Assembly: GCA_030147335.1 (NCBI GenBank)
Contig: JASKZZ010000055.1
Coordinates: 1 to 8,649 of the forward strand
Source of the DNA: Herpetosiphonaceae bacterium
GTDB lineage: Bacteria; Chloroflexota; Chloroflexia; Chloroflexales; Kallotenuaceae
Length of the DNA: 8,649 bases
Direction: 5' to 3'
Below are positions 1-6,464 of this stretch, piece by piece. The translations under genes were made by a program, and so were the position numbers. Below the pieces are notes generated by a model. It saw only the letters and a program-made list of their open reading frames with translations, was not told the origin of the DNA and did no database searches. Positions within the stretch are counted from its first letter, which is position 1. Every line of letters starts with the position of its first letter.

Positions 1-851
1 GCAAGCTGTGTGTAGCGGCCCCAATTCACATAATAAAGCGGGTGGGTATTGAAGAACCCGGTGAACGCTACCGCCCACAAACCGGCTGCGCGATTCTTTG
101 TAAAGCGTGTGGTCAGAACATACATGCCCACGATACTCGCCACATTGATGAGCTGCCCGATTACAACGATGCTGCGCGTAACAGGAACCCCTGTGAGCCA
201 GTGGAAGAATGCGGCGTTCGCCTGAAAACCATAATGGTAGGTCATGGTGACAAGCGGCGCGTATGGTTCCCATGAAGTAAACATGCCGCTATTATCTACC
301 AGCAGCTGCGCAATCATCGTATGATGATACGAGTCGCCCCACATACCAACGGGCAAGTCACGCACAATGTACAGCTGGACCAACAAAGCAAGCGCCGTCA
401 AGCCTAACAACAGCAACAGCGAGCCGGACACCGTGGGTGTTGAAGTACGCCGCAATGACTGCCGATTCGTCCACAATAGGATAGCTGCGGAAACCAGCAG
501 ATATGTCCATGATGCAAAGCTCCCCCACGGCAGGTTGATCAACTTTGCAATCTGAAGCAGCAGCGGTGGTAGCGCAACGCTTACGCAACAGCTTAGCGCA
601 AGTTTTTCGGCCCATTCCAGAGGTGTATCTGTCCATAAGAGATGCGTTAGCGCCCATCCGGGCAGTAGCAGCAAAGCCAATCCTGCAAGCATCGGAAGAA
701 TGCTACTCACTGCTGCCTGTACACCCCATGCTAGCATGTTGCTGCCCACAGCTACTACCAGCGCCAGCCACAGGATACCAACAACCCCTGGAATAACTTG
801 TTGTATCTTCCACGATGCTCGTTGAGCAGCCGGGATCGCCACCTTCGTCAT
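1..851 (-). CDS. Polytopic membrane protein, probable GT-C-type glycosyltransferase (C-terminus outside window)
   Basis: I read this frame by translating the minus strand from the ATG at 849-851; it stays open for 283 codons to the window edge, so the C-terminal part is missing. It is strongly hydrophobic, with likely membrane segments near residues 20-45, 50-70, 84-101, 143-163, 226-246 and 256-272. Between the segments ending near 163 and starting near 226 lies a polar loop with GDSYHHT (172-178) and HYGFQ (206-210). An acidic residue in an early extracytoplasmic loop is typical of GT-C glycosyltransferases that use lipid-linked sugars, and D173 could play that role. The end visible here carries NWGRYTQ (276-282). 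It starts 15 bases after the Wzt-like gene, with a weak AGGG ribosome site at a 10-base spacing, so it is probably the fourth gene of the glycan operon. The family name is not certain; an O-antigen ligase or a polymerase-like protein is an alternative. Confidence 0.72.
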   Translation of the reverse strand, partial: MTKVAIPAAQRASWKIQQVIPGVVGILWLALVVAVGSNMLAWGVQAAVSSILPMLAGLALLLLPGWALTHLLWTDTPLEWAEKLALSCCVSVALPPLLLQIAKLINLPWGSFASWTYLLVSAAILLWTNRQSLRRTSTPTVSGSLLLLLGLTALALLVQLYIVRDLPVGMWGDSYHHTMIAQLLVDNSGMFTSWEPYAPLVTMTYHYGFQANAAFFHWLTGVPVTRSIVVIGQLINVASIVGMYVLTTRFTKNRAAGLWAVAFTGFFNTHPLYYVNWGRYTQL

Positions 852-866
852 ACTTCAACCGCCCTG

Positions 867-2177
867 CTACGCTCCCGAATAGCTCCATCGAGCCGGTATG
901 TAAAACGATCCCCAGCGCTCACCAATTGTATTGGTCTGCACCACAAATGGATACATCATCTGGTGATGATCAAACGGCTGCGTCAGCGTCGAGTCGTACA
1001 CCGCGACGGTAAACACATAATCACCGACCAACAATGGCAATTCATCAATCGTATAGTCGATGGAGCCTTTGCCTTGGATCGTACCGAGTGCTAGGCCGCC
1101 AAAGCGCGTATTCGGCCCATTAATATGAAAGCCGCTCGCATGGTGGATTGCCAGACCGAATACAGGGTCTGTCACTGGATGATGAGCCTCGTAGTGAATA
1201 CGCAGAGTCAACGTTTCCCCGGTCTGAAATACAGGTGTCTCATGTCCCCGTCCGTCAATCAATTGGACCCGTGTGATCTCGACGTCACGACTACCCCAAC
1301 GATTAAGCGGCGCTTGCTCCTGCTCAACCGGCACATCCACTTCAACGGGTTCCGTACCCTCAACCTCGGCTAGCTCCGACGTTTGCTGTTCTCGCTGTTG
1401 CTCACGTTCACGCTCGCGTTGATGTCGTTCGTACTCTTGCAGGTTCGTCGCACGCAAATACGCGTCAATGGTATCAACCGTGCTGCCAGCTGCCTTAAGC
1501 ACACCATGGTCGAGCCAGATCGCGGAAGTGCATAAATTGCGCACCGACTCAAGGCTGTGCGAGACAAACAGGATGGTACGGCCTTCCTGACGGAACTGGT
1601 AGATTCGTGCCATGCATTTGCGCTGAAAAGCTTCGTCGCCTACCGCCAGCACCTCATCTGTAATCAGAATGTCGGGATCAACCGCCGTCGCAATCGCAAA
1701 ACCAAGCCGCATATACATACCCGACGAGTAATGCTTCACCGGCGTGTCGATAAACGGTCCCAGCTCCGCAAAATCAACAATCCCTGCCACTTTGCGCTGC
1801 ATATCCGCCCGGCTATAGCCCAGCAGCGAACCGTTCAAAAAGATATTGTCACGGCCTGTAAGGTCAGGATGAAAACCGGAACCCAGCTCTAACAGCGCCG
1901 ATATGCGCCCACGAACCTGTACCCGGCCACTCGTCGGCTCTAAAATACGGGTAATCAACTTGAGCGTAGTTGATTTACCCGAGCCATTGTGCCCGATCAA
2001 ACCAAGTGTTTCGCCGGAAGGAACGGCGAAGCTAACATCTTTCAGCGCCCAAAACGTCTCGCCTTCGCCACGCGGCCGCATGATATTAACCATCCGCTCT
2101 TGTAGCGAGTTACGCTTTTCGTGATGCAGCGTAAATCGTTTTGAAACGTTCTCAAACTCTATCGTATTCATAAGCAT
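867..2177 (-). CDS. wzt: ABC transporter ATP-binding protein for polysaccharide export, Wzt type with C-terminal carbohydrate-binding domain
   Basis: This 436-residue protein powers export of a lipid-linked polysaccharide across the cytoplasmic membrane. The ATPase domain (about 4-242) has Walker A GHNGSGKST (62-70), the LLELGSGFHPDLTGRDN stretch (95-111) typical of the Wzt/TagH/RfbE subfamily, the signature YSSGMYMRL (150-158), Walker B with the D-loop (169-181) and the switch histidine H207, so it should be active. A very charged linker rich in Arg, Glu and Gln (about 249-290) may form a coiled coil. Residues about 294-434 match a Wzt_C beta-sandwich, which in O-antigen systems such as E. 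coli O9a recognises the modified non-reducing end of the chain. The start is ambiguous between ATG at 2175-2177 and ATG at 2169-2171; neither has a clear ribosome site. Its partner is the permease part of the upstream gene. The symbol is by family; the exported glycan is unknown. Confidence 0.93.
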   Translation of the reverse strand: MLMNTIEFENVSKRFTLHHEKRNSLQERMVNIMRPRGEGETFWALKDVSFAVPSGETLGLIGHNGSGKSTTLKLITRILEPTSGRVQVRGRISALLELGSGFHPDLTGRDNIFLNGSLLGYSRADMQRKVAGIVDFAELGPFIDTPVKHYSSGMYMRLGFAIATAVDPDILITDEVLAVGDEAFQRKCMARIYQFRQEGRTILFVSHSLESVRNLCTSAIWLDHGVLKAAGSTVDTIDAYLRATNLQEYERHQREREREQQREQQTSELAEVEGTEPVEVDVPVEQEQAPLNRWGSRDVEITRVQLIDGRGHETPVFQTGETLTLRIHYEAHHPVTDPVFGLAIHHASGFHINGPNTRFGGLALGTIQGKGSIDYTIDELPLLVGDYVFTVAVYDSTLTQPFDHHQMMYPFVVQTNTIGERWGSFYIPARWSYSGA

Positions 2178-2244
2178 CGAGTATCGGGTATTAAGGCATC
2201 AGGATGTGAATACAGTAATCTCATACCTGTTTCCCAGCAACTCA
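2178..2244. other. Short intergenic gap inside the glycan operon
   Basis: These 67 bases separate the Wzz-Wzm fusion gene from the Wzt-like gene. I see no convincing promoter, hairpin terminator or ribosome site; the best -35/-10 pair (TTGCTG, 17 bases, TACTGT on the minus strand) matches consensus at only half the positions. Cotranscription of the flanking genes is therefore the simpler reading. Confidence 0.5.
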
Positions 2245-4071
2245 TTAGATTTCCTCACCAAAGCGACCACTATTGCGATGGAACACATACGCGCCAAGCG
2301 CCAAAATTACAAGCGCCGTTAGCAGGGTACGAAAGACACCATCAAGCGCCGGTAATCCCGGCACCGGCTGCAGATTTGAAGCCTGCCCATACAGAATGTC
2401 GCGATAAAAGTCAATAATTGATGCCATTGGATTGAGCCAGCGTACCAGTCGTGCCCATTCTGGCGATACAATTTGCTCAAGTGAAAAGAACACCGGCGTC
2501 AAAAAAATCCAGAGCTGCACCAGAATATCAACGATATGTGTGGTATCGCGGAAAAACACCGCCGCCGTCGATAACAACAGCGCAATCCCGATCAGGAAAA
2601 TAATTTGGATCGCGATAATCACCGGCAAGAAGGCGAACGACCACGAGAAATTGAGCCGTCCCAGCGCGACCCATTGCACGCCCGCCATGACTAGAAACAT
2701 CATCGGCAGCGCGAACAGGTAATTGACAAAGTTACTCAACACAACCGTAATCGGCAAAATTTCGCGCGGAAAATACACCTTTTTGATCAGGTTTGCATTA
2801 TCCAACAACGAACGCATCCCGCCACTGACTGACGAAACAGCAAAGCTCCACGGCAACAGTGCCACAATCAAAAAGACTGGAAACATCGCAACCGGATTCG
2901 GCATTAATAGGCCAAACACCACCCAAAACACCGCCATGGTGAGCAATGGGTTAAGCAGCGACCAGACATAGCCCAGCAGCGACGATTTGTAACGTGCTTT
3001 GACGTCACGTCCAATCATGTTGATAATCAGCTGTCGGTAGTTCCACAGCTCGCGGAGCTTGAGCAGCACGCCAACCTGACGGTCGATCAACACTGTCAAC
3101 AAGCCGCCAATCAAGCCAACCATCGCCGCCACAGCCAGCTTATGCGGCTTATACGTTGGAATTGCGGCTGCTGGAGACGCTTCCACAGCTACTGTCACCG
3201 GACCTGTTCCACGCATGGTCGAGGCAGTTTGGTAGGCCGCATTCATGTAGTTGATCAGCGCTCGGTCTGCGGCTAGCTTATTGGCCGTTCCACCAACAAT
3301 GCCAACAGCACTCGCCCGAGCCTCGGGATCAACCCGACCCCGCAGCGCTGCCTCGGCCACGCGAGCATCGTATCTTATCTGCCCGTCCAGCACTTCCAAC
3401 GCCCGCGCAATCGAAAATCGCTGTTCCTGGGTCAACAATGAGAGCGACTGCTTGCCCTGCTCGGGGGTTACACCAGGCACGGCCTGTGTTAAGTAAAGTT
3501 CACGCAGTAGCCGTGACTCGCAGGCTGGAACGGGATCGCGCGAACCGCCTAACACCTCTTGCAACATCTCCTGTGGACATGCCGCAACCGGAACGCCTTG
3601 CAACGAAGAGCGCACTTCCTGGCCAATCACTTTTCGCAGCAGCGGAAGGCCATCGGTGGCGGCAATTCGACGCGCTAGTCCATCGGCAGCATCACTCGCA
3701 ATTTGTGTCGCGGCGTCCGCTGATCGCCCAACAGCGCTTACCGTAATCTCATTCTCAGCCGGATAATTAAAGGCAAGGCCAAATTGACGCAATGTATCGT
3801 AACGTGTTCTTTCTAACACGCCGCCTAGATTTTGTTGCTGCTCTTGCAGCACGCTTGTTGGTGAACTATTCTGGACAAGGTTGGGAAACACAGATGGATC
3901 AAAGCGCACCGTAGCAGACGACGTGTACAACGTAGGCTGCCGCAGTACGGACGGCAGGGCAATAACGACTGCTGCAAGTGTAGCGCCGAGGACAATGAGC
4001 CAATGCAATACGCGAACTCGTACCGGAAGTACCCGCTGGTTATTGTAATCAAGCGTACCTAAGCCGGCCAT
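2245..4071 (-). CDS. Fusion of a Wzz-type chain-length determinant domain with a Wzm/ABC-2 polysaccharide export permease
   Basis: One uninterrupted frame of 608 residues joins two proteins that are normally separate. Residues 1-335 look like a Wzz/GNVR polysaccharide co-polymerase: membrane helix about 21-42, an extracytoplasmic region of about 265 residues, and a proline-containing segment SPAAAIPTYKP (299-309) leading into a second helix (312-329). Residues 336-608 look like a full ABC-2 permease: the amphipathic RELWNYRQLI entry (340-349), GRDVKARYKSSLLGYVWSLL (354-373), and about six helices near 368-390, 395-415, 441-463, 478-503, 514-530 and 577-597, with LNPM at 546-549. Permeases of this kind are about 260-280 residues, so half of this protein is extra. 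The second Wzz helix should end in the cytoplasm, where a Wzm N-terminus belongs, so the topology is compatible. C165 and C184 could form a disulfide. The start overlaps the upstream gene by 13 bases and has a GGAGG ribosome site. The expected ATPase partner is the next gene. Confidence 0.92.
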   Translation of the reverse strand: MAGLGTLDYNNQRVLPVRVRVLHWLIVLGATLAAVVIALPSVLRQPTLYTSSATVRFDPSVFPNLVQNSSPTSVLQEQQQNLGGVLERTRYDTLRQFGLAFNYPAENEITVSAVGRSADAATQIASDAADGLARRIAATDGLPLLRKVIGQEVRSSLQGVPVAACPQEMLQEVLGGSRDPVPACESRLLRELYLTQAVPGVTPEQGKQSLSLLTQEQRFSIARALEVLDGQIRYDARVAEAALRGRVDPEARASAVGIVGGTANKLAADRALINYMNAAYQTASTMRGTGPVTVAVEASPAAAIPTYKPHKLAVAAMVGLIGGLLTVLIDRQVGVLLKLRELWNYRQLIINMIGRDVKARYKSSLLGYVWSLLNPLLTMAVFWVVFGLLMPNPVAMFPVFLIVALLPWSFAVSSVSGGMRSLLDNANLIKKVYFPREILPITVVLSNFVNYLFALPMMFLVMAGVQWVALGRLNFSWSFAFLPVIIAIQIIFLIGIALLLSTAAVFFRDTTHIVDILVQLWIFLTPVFFSLEQIVSPEWARLVRWLNPMASIIDFYRDILYGQASNLQPVPGLPALDGVFRTLLTALVILALGAYVFHRNSGRFGEEI

Positions 4072-5822
4072 CGGGCCTCCAAGCCTGCTACAGCAGGGCT
4101 TAACACGACCTCACGCGTCGCACCACGCTCCAAGTCAAGCACCAAATCAGTCCCGCTGATCGTCACTGTCTGTCCGTCCACCTGCACCGACGACGGCACG
4201 AACGGCAGCTTGAGTGTTACGCCTTGAAGACTGCGCTCACTACCGTTATGTACACGAAACACGTAGCTTGGCTGCTCCGCGCGCACATCGACGGTGACAC
4301 GTTGAATATCCTGGGCGTATTGCACAATCTCCGGCACCGGCGCGACCCAGAAATCACGCTGTGCTGCATCAATCACTGCTTGCCATGCTGAAAGTTGCTC
4401 CGGCGAGGTTACTTCTTCGGTATGCGCCCATACATCAATTGCACCCTCGTTGAGCAACGCCACCTGCATCTGTCGCAGCACATCGTCTCGACTTTCGGGT
4501 GTCAAATATACATCGCCAATCACTGTTATCTCGGGATGCGCCGGTAGCTGCCGTAAAGCAAAGCTCGTTCGATCAGCAATCCACGACCGCCGCTGTCCTT
4601 CACTGACAGTTGTACGCGTCACCGACCGAATACCCTCGCTTGCCAATACATTCCAGCTTTCATAGCTCAAATCTGCGCTGCTGCTCCACGGAAAGGCTAG
4701 ACTTGTAGCCGGTGCGACGCCACGTTCACCAGCAACCGTTTTCCAGGTAGCAAAATCATCGCGCCAATCCTGCGGACCAACATACGTTCCCGAAAAATGG
4801 GCAAAGGTATGACTTTGAATATCTTGTTTTGCCGCAAGCAACGTCGCGATCTGCGAACCAAAATACCACTCTGGAGCTTCCAACTCGGTTTTGTACGGGT
4901 CGTCGGCAAACCATGGCGTTGTTTTCCAACGGTCGCTCAACCAGCGATGCCCTGGCTCTGTATTCGCCCATGAGTAAATTGGATTGCCCATAAAGATCCG
5001 GCGCTCAGCATTGCCGGTCAAGAAGTTATAACCGTTCGTGTAGAACGTCGCGCGAATGTCGTGAGGCGCGAATAACTTAAGTGCTTGCTCGGCTCCTTCA
5101 CGCATTCGACGCGCGCGATCAAGGAAATCATCGCCAGCATACGGGTCATCCACACTTTTGCCATGGACCAACCCACCCATTGCCGTCTCATAATCGAACG
5201 AGAACGCCAGTGCAGCCGGCTTACCATTGGGCCAAGGCGCGACGCGTACTCCCAGCTGGCCCATGCTCAGATCATCGACATACACCACAGAGTCAGTACG
5301 TGGCTGGATCGAAATCGCTACCTGTGTCGCATACTCCGGCGCGACAGCCGCACCAGAAATTGTGTTCCATGCTTGCACTGGCACTGGCTGCCATTCGAGC
5401 GGCTCGGTTGCGCGGTCCAGCCCTTCAGCGTCGCGCCAATGAAACAGCACGCGTACGTTTGTCGCGGCGGCTTCACTTAACGCACGAAATGCTACGCGGT
5501 ACTCGGTGCCCGGCCGCGCAGCCACAAATGGACTTCGGAGATAATTGTTGATGCCCTGGATTTGTACTGCCTGACCCTGATTATCGTAGGACGACGCGCT
5601 GAGCGCAACACCAGTCGCTCCCCTACTCCAGCCATCAGGCAGCTCCTTGTTGTCATCAACGTTAGCTGCAAAATCATTGTTTTGTAAAATATTTGGGCCG
5701 GTAATGCTTAATGGTATCTGGCCACGCGCTTGTCGCACACTATACGCGATGCCTAGACCGACCAATACCAGCGCAACGACCAAGCCCCAAACGCCCCATC
5801 GGCGTATCACGTGTTTCCTCAC
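4059..5822 (-). CDS. Membrane-anchored polysaccharide deacetylase (NodB)-like protein with N-terminal carbohydrate-binding-like domain
   Basis: Residues are counted from the GTG at 5820-5822 (587 residues). A single N-terminal helix (about 11-28) after basic residues should anchor the protein facing outward. Residues about 43-190 resemble a CBM-type beta-sandwich, from NILQNNDF (44-51) to VYVDDLSMG (180-188). A NodB-like domain follows: motif 1 SFDYE (208-212), ATFYTNG (258-264), motif 2 HTFAH (338-342), AFPWSSS (376-382) and WAHTEE (465-470). The H-x3-H metal pair and one Asp are kept, but the usual second Asp of motif 1 is Tyr211, followed by Glu212. The gap from motif 1 to motif 2 is about 128 residues, much longer than in simple NodB enzymes. 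Residues about 508-577 look like a small beta domain. It is first in the operon and overlaps the next gene by 13 bases. Its probable job is removing acetyl groups from the exported glycan; activity is not proven given the altered motif. Confidence 0.88.
   Translation of the reverse strand: MRKHVIRRWGVWGLVVALVLVGLGIAYSVRQARGQIPLSITGPNILQNNDFAANVDDNKELPDGWSRGATGVALSASSYDNQGQAVQIQGINNYLRSPFVAARPGTEYRVAFRALSEAAATNVRVLFHWRDAEGLDRATEPLEWQPVPVQAWNTISGAAVAPEYATQVAISIQPRTDSVVYVDDLSMGQLGVRVAPWPNGKPAALAFSFDYETAMGGLVHGKSVDDPYAGDDFLDRARRMREGAEQALKLFAPHDIRATFYTNGYNFLTGNAERRIFMGNPIYSWANTEPGHRWLSDRWKTTPWFADDPYKTELEAPEWYFGSQIATLLAAKQDIQSHTFAHFSGTYVGPQDWRDDFATWKTVAGERGVAPATSLAFPWSSSADLSYESWNVLASEGIRSVTRTTVSEGQRRSWIADRTSFALRQLPAHPEITVIGDVYLTPESRDDVLRQMQVALLNEGAIDVWAHTEEVTSPEQLSAWQAVIDAAQRDFWVAPVPEIVQYAQDIQRVTVDVRAEQPSYVFRVHNGSERSLQGVTLKLPFVPSSVQVDGQTVTISGTDLVLDLERGATREVVLSPAVAGLEARWPA
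4076..4080 (-). promoter_or_regulatory. Ribosome binding site of the Wzz-Wzm fusion gene
   Basis: On the minus strand GGAGG stands four bases before the ATG at 4069-4071. It lies inside the last codons of the deacetylase gene, whose stop (4059-4061) comes after the new start. This arrangement suggests translational coupling and supports the chosen start. Confidence 0.65.
5817..5820 (-). promoter_or_regulatory. Ribosome-site-like GAGG favouring an alternative start of the deacetylase gene
   Basis: GAGG on the minus strand is six bases before a second in-frame GTG at 5808-5810, whereas the first GTG (5820-5822) has no such site at a useful distance. An in-frame TGA at 5838-5840 closes the frame upstream. 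The true start may therefore be 5810, giving 583 residues and leaving the membrane anchor intact. Confidence 0.45.
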
Positions 5823-5860
5823 ACAACCGCTGTACTCTCAAACAAGCATGAAACTACGCG

Positions 5861-5874
5861 CGGTTCTATAACCG
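5861..5874. repeat. Perfect short inverted repeat at the predicted operon transcription start
   Basis: CGGTT and AACCG, five bases each with a four-base loop, pair perfectly. The repeat sits where transcription from the leftward promoter should begin (about 5872). It could be an operator or a 5'-end hairpin of the operon mRNA, but it is short enough to be chance. Confidence 0.35.
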
Positions 5875-5878
5875 AGGT

Positions 5879-5907
5879 ATTGTGACAATCAAACCGAAAG
5901 GTGTCAA
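5879..5907 (-). promoter_or_regulatory. Sigma70-type promoter of the glycan export operon
   Basis: On the minus strand a consensus -35 box TTGACA (5902-5907) is followed by a spacer of exactly 17 bases and the -10 box CACAAT (5879-5884), which matches four of six positions and has a TG one base upstream (extended -10). Transcription should start near 5872, giving a leader of about 50-60 bases before the deacetylase gene. Confidence 0.62.
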
Positions 5908-5919
5908 GGTAATGTGATC

Positions 5920-5941
5920 CAGGCGCTATGATGCGCCCCTG
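5920..5941. repeat. GC-rich inverted repeat upstream of the operon promoter
   Basis: GGCGC (5922-5926) and GCGCC (5933-5937) pair around a six-base TATGAT loop. CA and TG extend the stem past a two-base bulge. It lies 13 bases beyond the -35 box of the leftward promoter, a position where an activator or repressor could bind. There is no T-run, so it is not a terminator. Confidence 0.35.
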
Positions 5942-6020
5942 ATACCTTGCTTGCATAACGTAGCATACCTTTTCACATTGATTGAAATCCTGGCAGCGTC
6001 CCCGGGTACGCAACAACATT

Positions 6021-6052
6021 TTGATACGAATGTGCATATCATAGGCTATACT
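6021..6052 (+). promoter_or_regulatory. Weak candidate promoter for the 6105-6929 gene pair
   Basis: A good -10 box TATACT (6047-6052) lies about 50 bases before the first gene. The only reasonable -35 box, TTGATA (6021-6026), is 20 bases upstream, longer than the usual 17, so the pair is not ideal. The A+T-rich stretch around it supports an initiation region in general terms. Confidence 0.35.
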
Positions 6053-6091
6053 ATATTGGTAGTACGTGATCATGAACTGAAAACGCAAAGC

Positions 6092-6095
6092 GGAG
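6092..6095 (+). promoter_or_regulatory. Ribosome binding site of the 114-residue protein
   Basis: GGAG stands nine bases before the ATG at 6105, an acceptable spacing that supports this start. Confidence 0.5.
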
Positions 6096-6104
6096 CAAAG
6101 CCAT

Positions 6105-6449
6105 ATGGTTGACCTAGTGCGTGTGCAGCAGCAGGCTCCTCATCTTGACATACACCAACTGAGAACGCACGGCCTAGCGATCATTTATGAAGCTTCGCGC
6201 GGGCGTTTAGGAGCGGCGGATGTTCGTCAGATCGTCAATGTGATTGTCGCGGTTCACCCGTACAGCGATGATTTATTTCAGGTTGGGCTGACAGAAGAAG
6301 ATGGTGATGAAAACATGCGGGACGCGCCAACCGGGATGACTTTCATGGTTGACATTCCCAGTGTTCGTTTGCTGCCCAGCACGTCGCCCGAGATCGATGA
6401 GGTATTGTCTGATCAAGTTGGAGCCGTGCTTGATTTGCGGGACACGTAG
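6105..6449 (+). CDS. Hypothetical acidic 114-residue protein
   Basis: I do not recognise this protein. It has no signal peptide or membrane helix, so it should be cytoplasmic. It is acidic, with clusters such as TEEDGDEN (residues 63-70), and the pattern suggests a mixed alpha/beta fold: a first part with helix-like stretches around LRTHGLAIIYEASRGRLG (19-36) and VRQIVNVIVAV (40-50), then a beta-rich part with TGMTFMVDIPSVRLLP (76-91) and a final segment ending in LDLRDT. There are no cysteines and no nucleotide-binding loop. It begins at an ATG with a GGAG site and ends 15 bases before the metallophosphoesterase gene, so the two are probably one transcript and may share a process. That it is a real gene is supported by its intergenic-quality start signals and tight spacing, not by homology. 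Confidence 0.72.
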   Translation: MVDLVRVQQQAPHLDIHQLRTHGLAIIYEASRGRLGAADVRQIVNVIVAVHPYSDDLFQVGLTEEDGDENMRDAPTGMTFMVDIPSVRLLPSTSPEIDEVLSDQVGAVLDLRDT

Positions 6450-6464
6450 CTGTAGGTAACCACT

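Larger units (their letters stand above)
5823..6104. other. Divergent intergenic region between the glycan operon and the 6105 gene pair
   Basis: These 282 bases carry control signals for both directions and no convincing gene. They hold a good leftward promoter, a weaker rightward candidate, two small inverted repeats (5861-5874 and 5920-5941), and the 7-base direct repeat ATACCTT at 5942-5948 and 5965-5971. An 89-codon minus-strand frame crosses most of it but has no support as a gene. Confidence 0.6.

Noticed and set aside
358..657. A 99-codon minus-strand frame in the first kilobase
   Set aside because: It is an alternative frame of the hydrophobic membrane protein, which has a long open frame, a start just after the Wzt-like gene and a coherent membrane pattern.
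1378..1440. Tandem repeat in the Wzt-like gene
   Set aside because: The Arg/Glu/Gln-rich linker gives locally repetitive DNA, but there is no regular repeat unit; it is a charged low-complexity linker.
1557..1892. A 111-codon plus-strand frame
   Set aside because: It is antisense to the conserved ATPase motifs of the Wzt-like gene and shows no plausible protein pattern.
2178..2244. A possible internal promoter (TTGCTG, 17 bases, TACTGT) before the Wzt-like gene
   Set aside because: Only three of six bases match consensus in each box, and the gene order favours read-through.
5081..5551. 156-codon and 131-codon plus-strand frames inside the deacetylase gene
   Set aside because: They lie fully opposite a gene with clear motifs, and their sequences are rich in Arg, His, Ser and Pro as expected of antisense shadows.
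5819..6088. An 89-codon minus-strand frame covering most of the divergent intergenic region
   Set aside because: Composition is unlike its neighbours (scattered Cys, His and Tyr, no domain), it has no good ribosome site, and it covers the best promoter in the window.
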